DNA from: a virus
IMG/VR virus record: IMGVR_UViG_3300022221_000024
Span: 1-25,998 of that record
Direction: 5' to 3' (one strand)
Length of the DNA stretch: 25,998 nucleotides
The notes beneath the pieces were generated by a model. That model ran no database searches, was not told where the DNA came from, and saw only the letters and a program-made list of their open reading frames with translations. Positions 1-8,559 of this stretch are shown piece by piece (the first letter of the stretch is position 1; every line of letters starts with the position of its first letter). The translations under genes were made by a program, and so were the position numbers.

Positions 1-1
1 T

Positions 2-532
2 GCATTTAGTTTAAACAAACGTGCTGACTATACAGCAATAGTAGTGGTAGGAATAGATGCAGACAACAACATCTACGTCTTGGACATCGATAGATTCAGG
101 ACTGACAGAATCTCTGATTACTTTGAACACATCTTACACTTGTCCAACAAGTGGTCCTTTAGAAAACTCAGGGCAGAAACAACCGTTGCTCAAATGGCAA
201 TCGTCAAACAACTCAAAGAACTTATCAAGCAACATGGACTAGCCATTAGTATAGATGAGTTTAGACCTAATAAAAGTCAAGGTAATAAACAAGAACGTAT
301 TTCATCTATATTAGAACCTAGATACGATAACATGAGTATATGGCACTACCGTGGGGGTAATGTTCAAACACTAGAAGAAGAACTATCTTCACGTAATCCA
401 CCGCACGATGATGTAATAGATGCTCTTGCTTCAGTAGTAGACATGGCTGTTAAACCAGCTAGGAATGCAAGAAGAGCTAACAACAGTAATAACATTGTGT
501 GGGCAAATAATAAATTTAGGGGTAGTCGTTAA
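2..532 (+). CDS. terL: Terminase large subunit, C-terminal nuclease part (partial)
   Basis: The reading frame is open to the left edge, so the gene begins outside the window and only about 176 C-terminal residues are here; the GTG at 44 is an internal valine codon, not the start. The terminase large subunit packages phage DNA into the prohead: an N-terminal ATPase (not seen here) drives translocation and a C-terminal RNase H-like nuclease cuts the concatemer. Visible support is the pattern of the nuclease core: beta strands running into GIDADNNIYVLD, an acidic position in RAETT, and the C-terminal HDDVIDALA motif, whose aspartates are the usual last metal ligands of this fold. Its stop codon overlaps the portal start by one base (TAATG), and terminase directly before portal is a normal phage order. 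Confidence 0.88.
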   Translation, partial: AFSLNKRADYTAIVVVGIDADNNIYVLDIDRFRTDRISDYFEHILHLSNKWSFRKLRAETTVAQMAIVKQLKELIKQHGLAISIDEFRPNKSQGNKQERISSILEPRYDNMSIWHYRGGNVQTLEEELSSRNPPHDDVIDALASVVDMAVKPARNARRANNSNNIVWANNKFRGSR

Positions 533-2274
533 TGGCTGGCGAAACATTAGACTTAGACAACATTATTAGTCCTGACAACATGGCTGTTCAGATTTCTGAA
601 CGGTGGGTTGAATGGTCTACTCTGCGTGATAAAAAGGTTGAGGAGTGGAAAGAACTCCGAAACTACTTATACGCTACGGATACTACGACAACTAAGAATG
701 CTATGCTTCCTTGGTCTAACAGTACCACTACTCCCAAGCTAACTCAAATCATGGATAATCTCCATGCTAATTACTTCTCAACCTTATTCCCTCAGAAGAC
801 ATGGTTTAAGTTTGAGGCTAAAACTCGTGAAGATAACATAAAGGTAAAACGTGATGCTATTCAATCTTACATGGAAAACAAACTTGCCCAATCTGATTTT
901 GTCAACATTTCCTCAGATCTGTTATACGACTACATTCAATATGGGAACTGCTTCGCCACAGTCACATGGGAAGAAAACTACCAAAGTAAAAAAGACGACA
1001 GCCTCGTAGTAAACTATATCGGACCTAAGTTAGTCCGTATCTCACCCTTTGATTTATGCTTTAATCCAACAGCATCTTCATTTGAAAAATCTCCTAAGAT
1101 TATTAAGTCAATTAAAACCTTAGGTGAAGTTCGTAAGATGATTGAGTCAGATCCTAGCAAAGAATACATGCAAGGGGTCTTCCAAAAGATGGTGAATGCT
1201 AGGGCTGCTGTCAAAGGTTCAGAAGAACAAGCTAAGTCTAACGCCTACCTTGCTGATGGGTTCTCATCTATTCAGCAATACTACGATTCAAACTATGTAG
1301 AAATCCTTACTTTCTATGGAGACTTCTACGATAGTCTGACAGATACTCTTTATGAAGATCGTATTATTACAATCGTAGACAGAGCATACGTTTTAGATAA
1401 TCAGGAGAACCCTAGCTATCTTGGTCATGCTCCTATCTTTCATGCAGGGTGGCGTCCTCGCCCTGACAACCTCTATGCTATGGGTCCACTAGATAATCTT
1501 GTCGGTATGCAGTACCGTATTGATCACCTAGAAAACCTAAAGGCTGACGTATTCGATCAGATCGCTTACCCTATTATTAAAATCAGGGGTGACGTAGAAG
1601 ACTTTGACTTTGCACCTGCTACCCGTATATACATGGGAGAAGAAGGTGACGTAGGTTACTTAGCTCCTGATGTAACAGCCTTGAACGCTGACCTGCAAAT
1701 TAGGGCGCTAGAGGACAAAATGGAAGAGATGGCTGGTGCACCCCGTCAAGCTATGGGAATACGCACAGCAGGGGAGAAGACAGCCTTTGAGGTACAAACC
1801 TTACAGAATGCATCCTCACGTATCTTTGAACATAAGACAGCACACTTTGAGAGAGTATTCTTGGAACCTATTTTGAATGCTATGTTTGAAGTATCAAGAC
1901 GTCGAATGAATATAGCTGACACAGTTCGGGTATTCGACAGTGCAGCTAATGCTATTATCTTTAGAACTATAACTAAAGATGACATTACAGCTAATGGTAA
2001 GATCGTAGCTATGGGGGCTAGACACTTTGCTGAACGTGCTCGTAGAGTACAGAGCCTTACACAGCTTTACCAATTAAAACTGCAAGACCCAACAGTTGCA
2101 GCCCACATGTCAGGCAAAGAGTTTGCCCGTATACTCGCAGAAGAGTTAGGCGAAATGACATTGTTTGGGGAGAATATCTCAGTTCAAGAACAACTAGAAA
2201 CACAGTTACAAGTCCAAGAAGCTGAGATGGAAAACCAAGAAGTATTAGCACAAGCACAGGAGCTAGGATTATAA
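532..2274 (+). CDS. Portal (head-tail connector) protein
   Basis: A protein of 580 aa, in the size range of podovirus portals (T7 gp8 is somewhat shorter). The portal ring sits at one capsid vertex, is the channel for DNA packaging and ejection, and nucleates capsid assembly. The sequence is consistent with a mostly helical protein with a conserved middle (around 265-400, containing GHAPIFHAGWRPRPDNLYAMGP and a LVGMQYRIDHLENLKADV helix) followed by EKTAFEVQTL around 425, which is a typical marine podovirus portal pattern. The C-terminus is rich in Gln and Glu. Position between terminase and scaffold/capsid supports the call strongly. The start ATG overlaps the terminase stop, and its own stop overlaps the next small gene. 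Confidence 0.88.
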   Translation: MAGETLDLDNIISPDNMAVQISERWVEWSTLRDKKVEEWKELRNYLYATDTTTTKNAMLPWSNSTTTPKLTQIMDNLHANYFSTLFPQKTWFKFEAKTREDNIKVKRDAIQSYMENKLAQSDFVNISSDLLYDYIQYGNCFATVTWEENYQSKKDDSLVVNYIGPKLVRISPFDLCFNPTASSFEKSPKIIKSIKTLGEVRKMIESDPSKEYMQGVFQKMVNARAAVKGSEEQAKSNAYLADGFSSIQQYYDSNYVEILTFYGDFYDSLTDTLYEDRIITIVDRAYVLDNQENPSYLGHAPIFHAGWRPRPDNLYAMGPLDNLVGMQYRIDHLENLKADVFDQIAYPIIKIRGDVEDFDFAPATRIYMGEEGDVGYLAPDVTALNADLQIRALEDKMEEMAGAPRQAMGIRTAGEKTAFEVQTLQNASSRIFEHKTAHFERVFLEPILNAMFEVSRRRMNIADTVRVFDSAANAIIFRTITKDDITANGKIVAMGARHFAERARRVQSLTQLYQLKLQDPTVAAHMSGKEFARILAEELGEMTLFGENISVQEQLETQLQVQEAEMENQEVLAQAQELGL

Positions 2275-2363
2275 TGCCAAAGAACAAACCTTACGGCGGT
2301 AAAGCCAAGAAAAAAGAACCAGTTAAAACTATGAAGAAGATGGTAACAAAGAAGAAAAAGTAA
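2274..2363 (+). CDS. Lysine-rich 29-aa peptide between portal and next gene
   Basis: A 29-codon frame starts at the ATG overlapping the portal stop (TAATG) and ends at a TAA that overlaps the ATG of the next gene, again as TAATG. The product begins MPKNKPYGGKAKKKEPVK and ends in four lysines; roughly half of its residues are Lys and there is no acidic patch. The exact fit between two overlapping junctions, leaving no unused base, is the main evidence that it is translated. No function can be assigned. A peptide this basic could bind DNA or an acidic scaffold/portal surface during head assembly, but that is inference. Confidence 0.6.
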   Translation: MPKNKPYGGKAKKKEPVKTMKKMVTKKKK

Positions 2364-2605
2364 TGAAATCTTCTTGGTTTAAAGATTGTAAGACAAAGGA
2401 AGAAAAGGCTAAAGTTAGTCAAGTGCTTTCATCTAACAGAGAAAGCCTCCTACGTCTTGAAGTAATTCTTGAGTCTATGCTTGAGAATAGACCGACTACG
2501 ATGGACTACGATTGTCCTTCTTGGTCACACAAAGTAGCTGATCGTATCGGTTACAACAGAGCACTAACCCAAGTGCTTGACATTATCAACTTAGACAAGG
2601 AATAA
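2363..2605 (+). CDS. Hypothetical protein, 80 aa
   Basis: An 80-aa soluble, probably helical protein with no recognised motif. It begins MKSSWFKDCKTKEEKAKV, contains a leucine-rich helix (RLEVILESML, about 31-40) and a conserved-looking centre MDYDCPSWSHKVADRIGYNRAL at about 48-69, and ends with a short acidic/basic tail. It starts in a TAATG overlap with the lysine-rich peptide and is followed after 4 bases by the scaffold gene, so it belongs to the head-assembly block. Small unknown proteins in this place are common in marine podoviruses, and an accessory role in head assembly is only a guess from position. Confidence 0.75.
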   Translation: MKSSWFKDCKTKEEKAKVSQVLSSNRESLLRLEVILESMLENRPTTMDYDCPSWSHKVADRIGYNRALTQVLDIINLDKE

Positions 2606-2609
2606 AATT

Positions 2610-3383
2610 ATGGTATTTACTGACAGTGCTGCAACCAAACAGCCTGAACAGAACGCAGAGCAGACACAGACAGAAGCCTCACCACAGACTTCTTTTCTGG
2701 ATAAACTCGTAGAGACAAAGGGTGAGAATTGGCGTGACCCTGAGACTCTTGCTAAAGGTAAACTTGAAGCAGATGGCTATATTAAGAATCTTGAAGATCA
2801 ATTAGTCCAGATGCGAGAGGATATGAAGAAGCAAGATTATCAAGCCGATCTTCTAGCCCAACTCCAAAATAAGGCCACTGAAACTACCACAGTGAATAAC
2901 GGAGAGTCCAATAATAATAATGGTAGCATTGACACACAGAATACCACTGGAGTTGTTGATGAGGATACTTTGAAGAGCCTTGTTGAAAAGACACTTACTC
3001 AACGAGAGAAAAATAGCACTGTACAGCAGAATCTTTCTCAAGTTGATAAAGAGTTAGAAAGTTCTTTTGGTACTGAAGCGGCGGCTACAGTCCAGAAAAA
3101 AGCTGAAGAACTAGGTATGTCAATGGATCGTTTACGTGACATTGCATCTGAATCTCCTTCAGCATTCTTTACTCTTATCGGTCAACCAGAAAAAACCTTT
3201 AGCCCTATGGTTCAAGGTTCGGTTCGTACTGAGGGTGTCAACATGCAAGCCTCGGCTGATAGGAACTGGTCTTACTACCAGAATCTACGTCGAGAAAATC
3301 CTAATCAATATTATTCACCTAAAATTCAACAACAACTTATCCAAGATAAGATGAAGATGGGTGATAAATTCGGCAACTCATAG
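2610..3383 (+). CDS. Capsid assembly scaffolding protein
   Basis: A protein of 257 aa immediately before the major capsid gene, as expected for the scaffold that shapes the prohead and leaves before DNA packaging. Composition fits: very hydrophilic, rich in Gln, Glu, Lys and Asn, with a low-complexity GESNNNNGS linker at about 97-105 between two predicted helical, coiled-coil-like parts (about 55-90 and 115-185). The C-terminal region is basic and aromatic (NWSYYQNLRRENPNQYY), which is typical of a capsid-binding tail. An AAGGA Shine-Dalgarno sequence at 2597-2601, eight bases before the ATG, supports the start. The sequence alone is divergent, so the call rests mainly on order and composition. 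Confidence 0.8.
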   Translation: MVFTDSAATKQPEQNAEQTQTEASPQTSFLDKLVETKGENWRDPETLAKGKLEADGYIKNLEDQLVQMREDMKKQDYQADLLAQLQNKATETTTVNNGESNNNNGSIDTQNTTGVVDEDTLKSLVEKTLTQREKNSTVQQNLSQVDKELESSFGTEAAATVQKKAEELGMSMDRLRDIASESPSAFFTLIGQPEKTFSPMVQGSVRTEGVNMQASADRNWSYYQNLRRENPNQYYSPKIQQQLIQDKMKMGDKFGNS

Positions 3384-3396
3384 AAAGGACTAGCAA

Positions 3397-4371
3397 ATGG
3401 CTGGTATGATTTCATCAAATGCGGATATGCAAAGGCTTATCCGTTCAGAGGTTTACTCCTCAGAACTAAAAGACATCCTTCGGGATGAAATGCAAGCACA
3501 ACGGTATGTCCGTATGCTAGAAGGTTTTCCTGACGGAACAACCTTTACAATTCCAACCATCGGAGAAACAACTGCGTCTAACTATACAGAAGACAATGCT
3601 GTTTCATACGTTCCTATGGACACAGCGGAGTTTCAATTCACGATTGATCAGTACCTGCAATCAGCTTCTTACCTTACTAAGAAAGCTTCTCAGGACTCAT
3701 TCTATGCTGCTCAATTAGAAGCTCGTTTTGTTCCTGAACAAGAACGTGCAATCATGGAGCACTTTGAGGCTACTACATTTGCCTCGCCTGAAGTTGGTGT
3801 TGCAAACAACGCACAAGAACTTCAGAACGGTATTGCTCACCGTATTTCAGGCGGTAATGCCGGTAAGTTGGAACTTTCTGACTTTGCGTATGCTCGTTAT
3901 ACGTTGAAGAAAGCCAATGTTCCTGATCGTGGAATGGTTGCAATTGTTGATCCATCTGTTGAATACCAAATCAATACACTGACGAACCTTGTCAACGTGT
4001 CTAACAACCCAATGTGGGAAGGTATTGTTCGTGATGGTGTAGCAACAGGTATGCGTTTCGTAGCTAACGTATATGGTTTCGACGTATATACATCTAACTA
4101 CTTAAAAGCAACAGTAGCTGATACAGCCTTGAAAGAAAAGGACAATTCAACTACTAACGCCTTTAACTCAACCAATGGTGTAGCTAACTTGTTCTTCTCA
4201 TCAGATGCTAGTGCTAACCCATTCGTAGGTGCATGGCGTCAAATGCCAGAGGTAGACTACGAGTACAACAAGGACTACCAACGCCACGAGTATGTAACTA
4301 CTGCTCGTTATGGTGTTAAGAAGTATCGTCCAGAAGGTATTGTTACTATCGTAACTAAGCCTGGTCTATAA
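3397..4371 (+). CDS. Major capsid protein
   Basis: A protein of 324 aa, a usual length for a T7-like HK97-fold capsid subunit. It forms the icosahedral shell. Visible features are a helical N-arm (about 10-45), then a beta-rich region with FPDGTTFTIPTIGETT (about 45-60) and FTIDQYLQSASYLTKKASQDS, and a domain with RGMVAIVDPSVEYQINTL at about 177-194. It follows the scaffold and is followed at once by a terminator, as often seen for capsid genes. Codon use is the most biased of the window (many CGT arginines), as expected for the most abundant product. An AAAGGA ribosome site at 3384-3389 lies seven bases before the ATG. Confidence 0.9.
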   Translation: MAGMISSNADMQRLIRSEVYSSELKDILRDEMQAQRYVRMLEGFPDGTTFTIPTIGETTASNYTEDNAVSYVPMDTAEFQFTIDQYLQSASYLTKKASQDSFYAAQLEARFVPEQERAIMEHFEATTFASPEVGVANNAQELQNGIAHRISGGNAGKLELSDFAYARYTLKKANVPDRGMVAIVDPSVEYQINTLTNLVNVSNNPMWEGIVRDGVATGMRFVANVYGFDVYTSNYLKATVADTALKEKDNSTTNAFNSTNGVANLFFSSDASANPFVGAWRQMPEVDYEYNKDYQRHEYVTTARYGVKKYRPEGIVTIVTKPGL

Positions 4372-4381
4372 TAAAATTAAG

Positions 4382-4408
4382 GGTGGCTCCTTCGGGGGCC
4401 ATCTTTTC
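4382..4408 (+). terminator. Rho-independent terminator after the capsid gene
   Basis: A nine-pair stem (4382-4390 with 4395-4403, including two G-U pairs) closes on a UUCG tetraloop and is followed by TTTTC. It lies ten bases after the capsid stop codon. It would end or attenuate the head-gene transcript. Confidence 0.85.
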
Positions 4409-4410
4409 TC

Positions 4411-4439
4411 TTGACAACACTTATATTTATATGTATAAT
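4411..4439 (+). promoter_or_regulatory. Consensus sigma-70 promoter
   Basis: The -35 box TTGACA (4411-4416) and the -10 box TATAAT (4434-4439) are both perfect consensus and are separated by 17 bases, the optimum. Transcription should start near 4446, giving a leader of about 20 bases before the ATG at 4466. The site directly follows a terminator, so it probably restarts transcription for the decoration and tail genes, read by host RNA polymerase with its housekeeping sigma factor. Confidence 0.85.
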
Positions 4440-4465
4440 ACTTAAAACACTAGCAGAGGTTTCTA

Positions 4466-4930
4466 ATGGCTAACGTAGAACATAGTGCACTTACAGATCC
4501 TAACTTACATGAACCTAAAGGATTAACAGGTACTTCCCACAGTGGTCGGGTATATGTGTCTAATGGTAGTGCTTCAGGGGCTTGGACAGCTAGGCAAGAT
4601 TTAATTACCGTTCACATTCATGATATTTCAACAGCAACAGACATTTATGTTCCTATTATAAATGCAGGTACAGTTTCTAAACTTCAGACAGTAACTTCTG
4701 CTGCAATAGCTGGGTCAGATTTAATTATAACAGCTTATAACTCTTCTAGTGCTTCGATGGGAAACTTAACGGTTACTCAGTCAGGGTCTGCTGCGGGGGA
4801 TGTAGATGAAAAGTTACCTACTTCAAACAACACAGTAGCGGCAGGAAGTTACATTAGGATTAATAGCAACGGTGGCCCTTCAAGCCACGTTGATGTAATG
4901 CTTATTATAGCCGTGGATCGTACATCATGA
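4466..4930 (+). CDS. Putative head decoration or fibre protein
   Basis: A protein of 154 aa, the first gene after the promoter. It opens with ALTDPNLHEPKGL, a short segment that I recognise from phage head- or fibre-associated proteins, where it precedes a glycine/serine-rich stretch (VYVSNGSASGAW here, about 29-40) and a beta-rich domain. The rest alternates polar and hydrophobic residues as a beta sandwich would. There is no signal peptide or membrane segment. A dedicated consensus promoter and an AGAGG ribosome site at 4455-4459 suggest high copy number, which suits a decoration protein. It could instead be a short tail appendage; the function is not proven by sequence. Confidence 0.6.
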   Translation: MANVEHSALTDPNLHEPKGLTGTSHSGRVYVSNGSASGAWTARQDLITVHIHDISTATDIYVPIINAGTVSKLQTVTSAAIAGSDLIITAYNSSSASMGNLTVTQSGSAAGDVDEKLPTSNNTVAAGSYIRINSNGGPSSHVDVMLIIAVDRTS

Positions 4931-5652
4931 AGACAACTCTTTTACAAATTGTACAATCTATTTTGTCAGACATGGATTCTGAAGATGTCAATAGCATTTC
5001 AGATACCGTTGAGGCTCAACAGATTGGGTCAGTAGTAGAGGATACCTACTACAATATTATTGCTGCCCGTGAGATACCTGAGCACAATAAGCTGATGACA
5101 TTGACAGCTATGGCTGACTCAGCTAAACCCACTCACTTCAAGTACCCTACTAACACAAAGCACATTGATAGAGTAGAGTATAACGTAGGGACTGTGTCTA
5201 AGAAAGACTTTGCTGAAGTCGCCTTTGTTGATCCAGTTTATTTCTTAGACAACATGGATGAATCAGGTTTACTCGTAGAGACTTACGATGGTAACTTAGA
5301 CATCTTTGTCGGAACAACCACAGCCCCTAGCTATTACACATCATTTGATGATGAGTATGTTATTATGAACTCTTACGATAGTGCTGTGGATACAACCCTA
5401 CAGTCATCTAAGATAAGAGCCTTTGGTTCTGTGTACCCTACGTTTAGTCAGACAGATTCTTTTGCACCTGACCTAGACAACACATTGATGCCCTTGCTTT
5501 TAGCTGAAGCTAAGTCAACTTGTTTCTCACTGTTCAAAGGGGGTTCAGACCCTAAGGTTGAGCAGGCTGCTCGTCGTTTAAAGTCTTACGTTATGAATGA
5601 TCAGTATAAAACTAAACGTCCTAACATTAGGAATTACTACGGAAGACATTAA
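4927..5652 (+). CDS. Tail adaptor, tail tubular protein A-like
   Basis: A protein of 241 aa placed where T7 has gp11, the adaptor joining portal to the tail nozzle. The N-terminal part (about 1-60) has the helical pattern SISDTVEAQQIGSVVEDTYY followed by an REIPEHNKL segment, a pattern common in the adaptor proteins of marine podoviruses. A beta-rich middle (about 75-160) and a C-terminal helix pair rich in charged residues (KVEQAARRLKSYV) follow. It overlaps the upstream gene by four bases (ATGA) and abuts the next by one (TAATG). The family resemblance is by pattern and order only, so an unrelated connector protein is possible. Confidence 0.65.
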   Translation: MKTTLLQIVQSILSDMDSEDVNSISDTVEAQQIGSVVEDTYYNIIAAREIPEHNKLMTLTAMADSAKPTHFKYPTNTKHIDRVEYNVGTVSKKDFAEVAFVDPVYFLDNMDESGLLVETYDGNLDIFVGTTTAPSYYTSFDDEYVIMNSYDSAVDTTLQSSKIRAFGSVYPTFSQTDSFAPDLDNTLMPLLLAEAKSTCFSLFKGGSDPKVEQAARRLKSYVMNDQYKTKRPNIRNYYGRH

Positions 5653-5951
5653 TGATTGAGTACGAACACGATACAGAAAACCAATACTGTTTGTGTAAAT
5701 CAGATAAGTTACTAGCTGAAGTATACATTGAAAAAGAAGTTGGTGGTTATAGGTTTTTTACTATTCGTTATCAACGTGGGCCAGTTCCCAAAGAACTATC
5801 AGGTAGATACACGAACATACCAGCAGCACAGAATGCCCTAGAACGGTACTTGCGGAACAAACCTGTTTCTAAAACTAAACGGGTAAGAGAGTACGCAGAC
5901 CAAAGAGAGATGGAACGAAATGCCGCAAAGTCTAAATCAAAAGGCAGTTAA
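5652..5951 (+). CDS. Hypothetical protein, 99 aa, between tail adaptor and nozzle
   Basis: A small soluble protein with no recognised domain. The first half (about 1-65) looks like a small alpha/beta fold with the segment GGYRFFTIRYQRGPVPKE; the second half is strongly basic (KPVSKTKRVREYADQREMERN) and ends in a Lys/Ser-rich tail. It starts in a TAATG overlap with the adaptor gene, and its last 32 bases overlap the start of the tail nozzle gene. It is co-expressed with tail genes, but no function can be stated. Confidence 0.7.
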   Translation: MIEYEHDTENQYCLCKSDKLLAEVYIEKEVGGYRFFTIRYQRGPVPKELSGRYTNIPAAQNALERYLRNKPVSKTKRVREYADQREMERNAAKSKSKGS

Positions 5952-8559
5952 TAACTTTATTAAAGGTTTGATCACTGAAGCTGGTGAGATGACTTTTCCT
6001 GAAGGTGCCTCTACAGATGAGTTGAACTGTGATTTACGGCGTGATGGTACTCGTAGGCGTAGACTAGGCGTTAAGCTAGAGGATAGCCACGTTTTAGAAC
6101 CTGCTACCCAAGCTGCTTTAAATGGCACTAAACCTTTGTCTAGCTTTACTTGGAAGAATGTTGCAGGTAATCCTGACATAGAATACCTTGCAGTTCACAA
6201 CGGACAATTTGTTATCTTCTACGATCAAAGTGCACCTCCTTATTCTGGAAAGTACTTAGGGTTTGTTGATTTAGCTGATGTTGATACTAGCCCAGCCTAT
6301 ACGGGTATGGACAAGCAAGCAAACGCACTTTCATTTTCTTCTATTAATGGTTTATTAATAGGAACACACGCAACTATTGGAAATAGTTTTACAGTATCAG
6401 AAGAAATAGCTGCTCTTGTTGGCTCAACAGACTCTTCAGGTTCTGGCACACCGGCGCAAGTACACATAAGGGTGCAAAACCCAGCAGTAGGAATGTCTTT
6501 TATTGTTACAGGTACAAATGCCTCTGGAGTAGTTATTACTGAAACTATTACTGCTGGTAGTGGTCATAACACTCCTTGGACGCCAGCCACAAGTAATACT
6601 TTTGCTACTGTAAGAACTGTAGAATTAACTGGACAAAGTACTCCTCAAGGTTATGTAAGGGTAGGGATTCAATCTGACGAAGATTCTATTTTTAACGCAA
6701 CAGGTGGATCACCTCTTGGTTTTTTGAGGTTAAACGGTATTTCTACAGGGGTTAATGGTCAAAAATATTTTCAAATAGAAAAAATAGATTTTAAAATAAG
6801 AGACTTTAGGTACTTTACGACTAATTTAACAAGTCTAAGCAAAACTACAGGTTCAGTAACTCCTGTTGAAGTAGGTGACGCCCGTATATACGATACTTTA
6901 AATTCAGGGTGGGCTTCTAAAAGTACTGGAAGAGTTGTGTCTAATAATGACGTTTCAGCTTTATACTATTTCAGAGCTAATTCTAGCACTCTTAATAAAT
7001 TTCCCGCATTAACTCATCCTTGGTTTTCAGGTAAAAATACTTCAGATCAGTTTGATGTAGATGAGTGGAAAAAAGTAGACGGGGGTAATTCTCTTTCAGG
7101 CAACGGACACTTTGTATTAGATTTCTTTAATAACTCTTCTAGAGCAGTTGAGGTTGCAGATGCAAACGCCCAATTACCTACTGCTACACTTTTATCAGCT
7201 GATCTTACCGATCCTATAAATTCTCGTTGGAGATCTTGTGAAGCCTTTTCAGGAAGAGTTTTCTTTGCAGGTTTAGATGACTCCGAATACGGTGGTTCTA
7301 TTGTATTCTCTAAACTTATTGACTCAAGAGAAGATATAGGCGCTTGTTATCAACAAAATGATCCTACCTCTGAACATTTATCCGCTTTGCTTCCTACTGA
7401 TGGTGGCATGATTACAATACCTGATGCTGACAAAATACAAAGACTGTATGCTTACCAGAGTTCTATCTATGTATTTGCTGAGAATGGGGTCTGGCAGATA
7501 AGTGGTGTTGATGGGGTATTTAAAGCTGATGCTTATTCTGTCAACCGTGTAAGCCGTGTGGGTATTCTTAATGCTCAGAGCTTTGTGGCTGCTGATGGTG
7601 CACCTTTCTGGTGGTCACGTTACGGTATCCACACACTTAGCACTGATCCAGTGTCAGGTCAAGGTGCTGAACAGAATATTTCTGTAACAACTATACAGGG
7701 TTTCTGGGATAGTATTGATGCTGATGCTAGAGAAAAAGTTATTGGTAAGTTTGATCCTATTAACAAAAGAATATACTGGGGCTATCCTAACAAGGATGCT
7801 TCCCCTGAGTATAAAATAAACAACTTTTTAATACTTGACATAACTCTTGGTGCTTTTTACCCTTGGAAAATTGAAGACAAAACATCTCAACAGTATGAAT
7901 CATTTATTGTGGGCTTTGAGTTTTATTCAGGTTTTGGTTCAGATGAATTAGTTAGAGATGTTAGAAGTGGGACTGATGGGGCAGATGATGTTGTAGTAGG
8001 AAGTGATGATGTTGTCTCAACAGCTATAAACTACCACAACACAGGTGATCCAAATATAATTCTACTTGTTAGTGCTACTGCTAACCAAATACCTAGTAAC
8101 AGACTTACTATGGGTTCTTTTTCAGGTGGTGACTATAAGGATTGGGGTGAGACTGACTACACATCCTTTGCTGAAACAGGCTATGATTTCGTAGGGGATG
8201 CTGTCTTAAAGAAGAATGCACCTTACCTTGTCACCTACTGTCGGGTAACTGAGACAGGATTTACAGGAAACCCTCAGGCTGGATACGAGGCTGTTAATCC
8301 TTCAGGTCTTCTTGTCTCATCTTCCTTTGACTTTAGAGAAACCTTTAGCCCTTCTCAACAAGTATACAGAAAAAAGTATCCAGTTGTTGTAGATCCTAAC
8401 AATTTAGACTTGTATGATTACCCTGAAGATGTTATAACTTCTCGTGTAAAGCTTCGTGGACATGGACGTTCAATGAGGTTAAGATACGAAAGTGAAACTG
8501 GCAAGGACTTCATACTTATTGGATGGGGTATTGTCCAAGGTAGGAACCCTAGGTATTGA
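5920..8559 (+). CDS. Tail nozzle, tail tubular protein B-like, with inserted Ig-like domain
   Basis: A protein of 879 aa in the place of T7 gp12, the nozzle through which DNA leaves. Its N-terminus carries the typical pattern FIKGLITEAGEMTFPEGAS, DELNCDL and RRRRLGV (about 10-49), as in gp12-like proteins. Residues about 172-253 look like an inserted beta-sandwich (Ig-like) domain: GMSFIVTGTNASGVVITET, then SNTFATVRTVELTG, a pattern frequent in phage structural proteins. The part from about 490 resumes the beta-propeller-like core (IYVFAENGVWQISG and similar strands). The stretch 6300-7330 is visibly more AT-rich and uses AGA/AGG arginine codons, unlike the later core. The start overlaps the preceding gene by 32 bases; the stop overlaps the next start as TTGA. 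Confidence 0.65.
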   Translation: MPQSLNQKAVNNFIKGLITEAGEMTFPEGASTDELNCDLRRDGTRRRRLGVKLEDSHVLEPATQAALNGTKPLSSFTWKNVAGNPDIEYLAVHNGQFVIFYDQSAPPYSGKYLGFVDLADVDTSPAYTGMDKQANALSFSSINGLLIGTHATIGNSFTVSEEIAALVGSTDSSGSGTPAQVHIRVQNPAVGMSFIVTGTNASGVVITETITAGSGHNTPWTPATSNTFATVRTVELTGQSTPQGYVRVGIQSDEDSIFNATGGSPLGFLRLNGISTGVNGQKYFQIEKIDFKIRDFRYFTTNLTSLSKTTGSVTPVEVGDARIYDTLNSGWASKSTGRVVSNNDVSALYYFRANSSTLNKFPALTHPWFSGKNTSDQFDVDEWKKVDGGNSLSGNGHFVLDFFNNSSRAVEVADANAQLPTATLLSADLTDPINSRWRSCEAFSGRVFFAGLDDSEYGGSIVFSKLIDSREDIGACYQQNDPTSEHLSALLPTDGGMITIPDADKIQRLYAYQSSIYVFAENGVWQISGVDGVFKADAYSVNRVSRVGILNAQSFVAADGAPFWWSRYGIHTLSTDPVSGQGAEQNISVTTIQGFWDSIDADAREKVIGKFDPINKRIYWGYPNKDASPEYKINNFLILDITLGAFYPWKIEDKTSQQYESFIVGFEFYSGFGSDELVRDVRSGTDGADDVVVGSDDVVSTAINYHNTGDPNIILLVSATANQIPSNRLTMGSFSGGDYKDWGETDYTSFAETGYDFVGDAVLKKNAPYLVTYCRVTETGFTGNPQAGYEAVNPSGLLVSSSFDFRETFSPSQQVYRKKYPVVVDPNNLDLYDYPEDVITSRVKLRGHGRSMRLRYESETGKDFILIGWGIVQGRNPRY

